DNA of 64,000 nt from positions 624,501 through 688,500 of the forward strand of contig LSRY02000027.1 in assembly GCA_001643675.2 (NCBI GenBank). The letters are read 5' to 3'. The notes below the pieces were generated by a model. That model did no database searches, was not told the origin of the DNA, and worked only from the letters and a program-made list of their open reading frames with translations. The stretch is from Monocercomonoides exilis. Lineage: Eukaryota; Preaxostyla; Oxymonadida; Polymastigidae. Below, piece after piece: positions 62,351 to 64,000 of this stretch (positions are counted from its first letter, which is position 1; every line of letters starts with the position of its first letter). Made by a program: the position numbers and the translations under genes.

Positions 62351-63491
62351 TATCTTTATCTTTTCAAAGAAAAATATAAATTAGATTCAACAGGTGGTAA
62401 TATTTAAATTCATAACACATTTGATAGAGAAATGAATTTATTAGCATTCAAAAAGTCATTAAGAAATATATATAAACGGTTAATTAATTTAAAAACCAGA
62501 ATGAGTGATTTTTCAGATTTATCAAATCATTGCTTTAAGACAAATAACAATTCATTTTAAAGTTCTTATAATTTAAAAATCATCAGATATTTTTTTATTT
62601 AATATGTAATTTTTGAACTTGTGCTGAAAACTTTACACTTCATTCAGCAATTAAAACAAAATGTCCGTTTTTGAACAACAATTTTCAAGAAAATGTCACA
62701 TTTAATTCTTTTGAAAAAGGGAAGATGTTTTCATAAAAAAATTTTTACAAATTATCATTTCAGAATAACAGTTTCTCTTCATTTTTTCTTTGTGAAAAAT
62801 AATATTCTTTCGACACTTGCAATTATTTATTATAATGTTCGAACGAAGATAATAAATATGTTTTTTGCTGTTCCAAAAAAAGACTCCTTGAAAAGTCATC
62901 ATATTATGAAAAAAATATCTTCATTCAAATTGAAAAAACATTAGAAGAAAGAAATTATTTAACAAAATAAGCCATTTATTCAGATATTATTTTTGTGCAA
63001 TTTTGTCGATGAATTGCCTCACATTCAGTCATTCAGAAATAAAATTTATTGTGAAATCTAAAAAATAACAATAAAAATATAAAGAAAAAAAAAAAAAACC
63101 CGCAAATCTGTGTTTGCAACCGATTATCATCATTTCAACTTTCCTTGCATCATTCAACAACTTGAAAATAAAAAATGTTTTCTATTGTTGAATTTGATTT
63201 ATTTATTTTTTTTTGAAAAGATAAGAGTCAAATCAGATTGAAAAATAAATAAATATTATGTGAGTTTTGTGTTTCAACAAATAATAATAATAATTATTAT
63301 TAAAAAATTGATAACGCTATCCAACGTTATGAAATAATTTCTGACAAAGAATTATGTAATGATCTGAGTATAATAAAAAAGAATTCAATAATGATTTGAT
63401 TTTTAATTAATTTGATGAGAGATTTTTAAATTAAGGTGATTACTTTTATTCAATTGACACATTTCTGTATTGAAAATACTATCTCGAAACG

Positions 63492-64000
63492 ATGATATCG
63501 CATTGTTTCTTTTCAATTTCTTTAATTCTTTTTGGGTCCATTGAGTCTCAGCTTTGGAAATTTGGCCCTACAACAAAACCACCAGCAGAAAATGAGCCAC
63601 CATTTCATGACGGAAAGTCAGCTGAGCCGCATTACGATGATTTAATTCCAGAAGGAGCAAATACAGTCACACCAAAGCCAACTCCTCCGGGAACCGAGCC
63701 TACTGCTCCAGGTTCCCTAAAAGAACCGGAAAACGTAAACAAGAAACTAATTCAAATGGACAGATATCGTGTTGACGACACCGGAAAATCACTTACATCA
63801 AACACAGGAATAAAGATATCAAATAATCAGGCAATTCTAAAGATCGGAGAAAGAGGGCCTGAACTGTTGGAAGATGTTTTTTATTTTGACAAATTGCAAC
63901 ATTTTAACAGAGAGCGTATTCCAGAAAGAGTTGTTCATGCACGTGGTACTGGCGTACACGGTTATTTTCAAGTTTATAAGTCCTTATCAAAAATAACAAA
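63492..64000 (+). CDS. Catalase with N-terminal signal peptide, 3' end outside the window
   Basis: The frame opens at the ATG at 63492 and remains open to the right edge (about 169 codons). It begins [20 protein letters not shown], a secretory signal peptide, followed by a Pro-rich spacer. From about residue 115 it matches the start of heme catalases: [19 protein letters not shown], then [19 protein letters not shown], then [12 protein letters not shown]. The His in VVHARG is the conserved distal heme His of the family, which converts hydrogen peroxide to water and oxygen. The signal peptide implies an extracellular or endomembrane-lumen enzyme rather than a cytosolic or peroxisomal one. The heme-ligand Tyr, the Asn of the active site and the C-terminus lie outside the window, so clade and full length cannot be judged. 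No intron is seen in this part. Confidence 0.9.
   Translation, partial: MISHCFFSISLILFGSIESQLWKFGPTTKPPAENEPPFHDGKSAEPHYDDLIPEGANTVTPKPTPPGTEPTAPGSLKEPENVNKKLIQMDRYRVDDTGKSLTSNTGIKISNNQAILKIGERGPELLEDVFYFDKLQHFNRERIPERVVHARGTGVHGYFQVYKSLSKIT

Larger units (their letters stand above)
60218..63491. other. Long AT-rich divergent intergenic region
   Basis: These 3.3 kb separate the starts of the USP gene and the catalase gene. They hold copy 3 of the dispersed repeat (62086-62350) and degenerate remnants of the inverted-repeat element at about 60919-60962 and 61098-61124. The remainder is A/T-rich, with short spurious open frames only. Confidence 0.65.

Noticed and set aside
60568-62944. Several 60-95-residue frames in the AT-rich region before the catalase gene
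   Set aside because: They are rich in Phe, Ile, Lys and Asn as expected from random AT-rich DNA, and two overlap non-coding repeats.
1-64000. tRNA and rRNA genes
   Set aside because: I looked for tRNA-like arms and conserved rRNA stretches by eye and found none. A covariance-model scan would be needed to exclude them.

Overview
The window is nuclear DNA of a flagellated protist. Genes are split by short spliceosomal introns (mostly about 45-240 nt, donors GTATTT, GTTTGY or GTGTGN, acceptors YAG or, apparently, AAG). Non-coding DNA is very AT-rich. Proteins carry very long Ser, Lys/Glu or His low-complexity tracts, and several genes encode eukaryote-only families (MRG chromatin protein, USP protease, ARL13-type ciliary GTPase, UBXN1-like protein). 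TAA and TGA both serve as terminators, so the code looks standard at these codons. Giant right-handed beta-helix (Pmp-like) surface proteins together with this style suggest a metamonad, possibly an oxymonad such as Monocercomonoides. That assignment is an inference and no marker gene was available to test it.

Layout: (1) 1-2933, minus, the 5' part of a secreted beta-helix protein that runs off the left edge. (2) 3282-5369, minus, an MRG15/Eaf3-like chromatin protein. (3) 6196-9742, plus, an unrecognised 1046-residue protein in five exons. (4) 9743-12454, AT-rich DNA holding an inverted-repeat element and two copies of a dispersed repeat. (5) about 12455-15469, plus, an AAAP/AVT-type amino-acid transporter with a very large loop. 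(6) 17789 to about 29960, minus, a roughly 4000-residue poly-Ser protein that I argue has an FKBP15/WAFL-like WH1 domain assembled from small upstream exons. (7) 31702-49026, minus, a giant type I membrane beta-helix protein (about 5775 residues if continuous) containing an almost perfect 1,050-bp tandem repeat. (8) 49274-49973, minus, a small four-helix membrane protein. (9) 50152-50707, plus, a small unrecognised protein. (10) 50867-52930, minus, a UBXN1/SAKS1-like protein in 11 exons. (11) 53059-54652, plus, an ARL13-like GTPase. (12) 55658-60217, minus, a USP16/45-like deubiquitinase. (13) 63492 onward, plus, a catalase with a signal peptide, cut by the right edge.

There is no operon logic. 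Genes are packed head-to-head or tail-to-tail between 49 and 55 kb, with 128-178 bp between divergent starts. Elsewhere they are separated by 1-3 kb of AT-rich DNA. The recurring theme is insertion of long low-complexity blocks inside conserved folds: the MRG domain, the ARL13 G domain, the USP catalytic domain and the transporter loop all keep their conserved segments but are interrupted by tens to hundreds of Ser- or Lys/Glu-rich residues. The most striking structure is the homogenised 1,050-bp repeat array at 41963-46531 inside the surface-protein gene.
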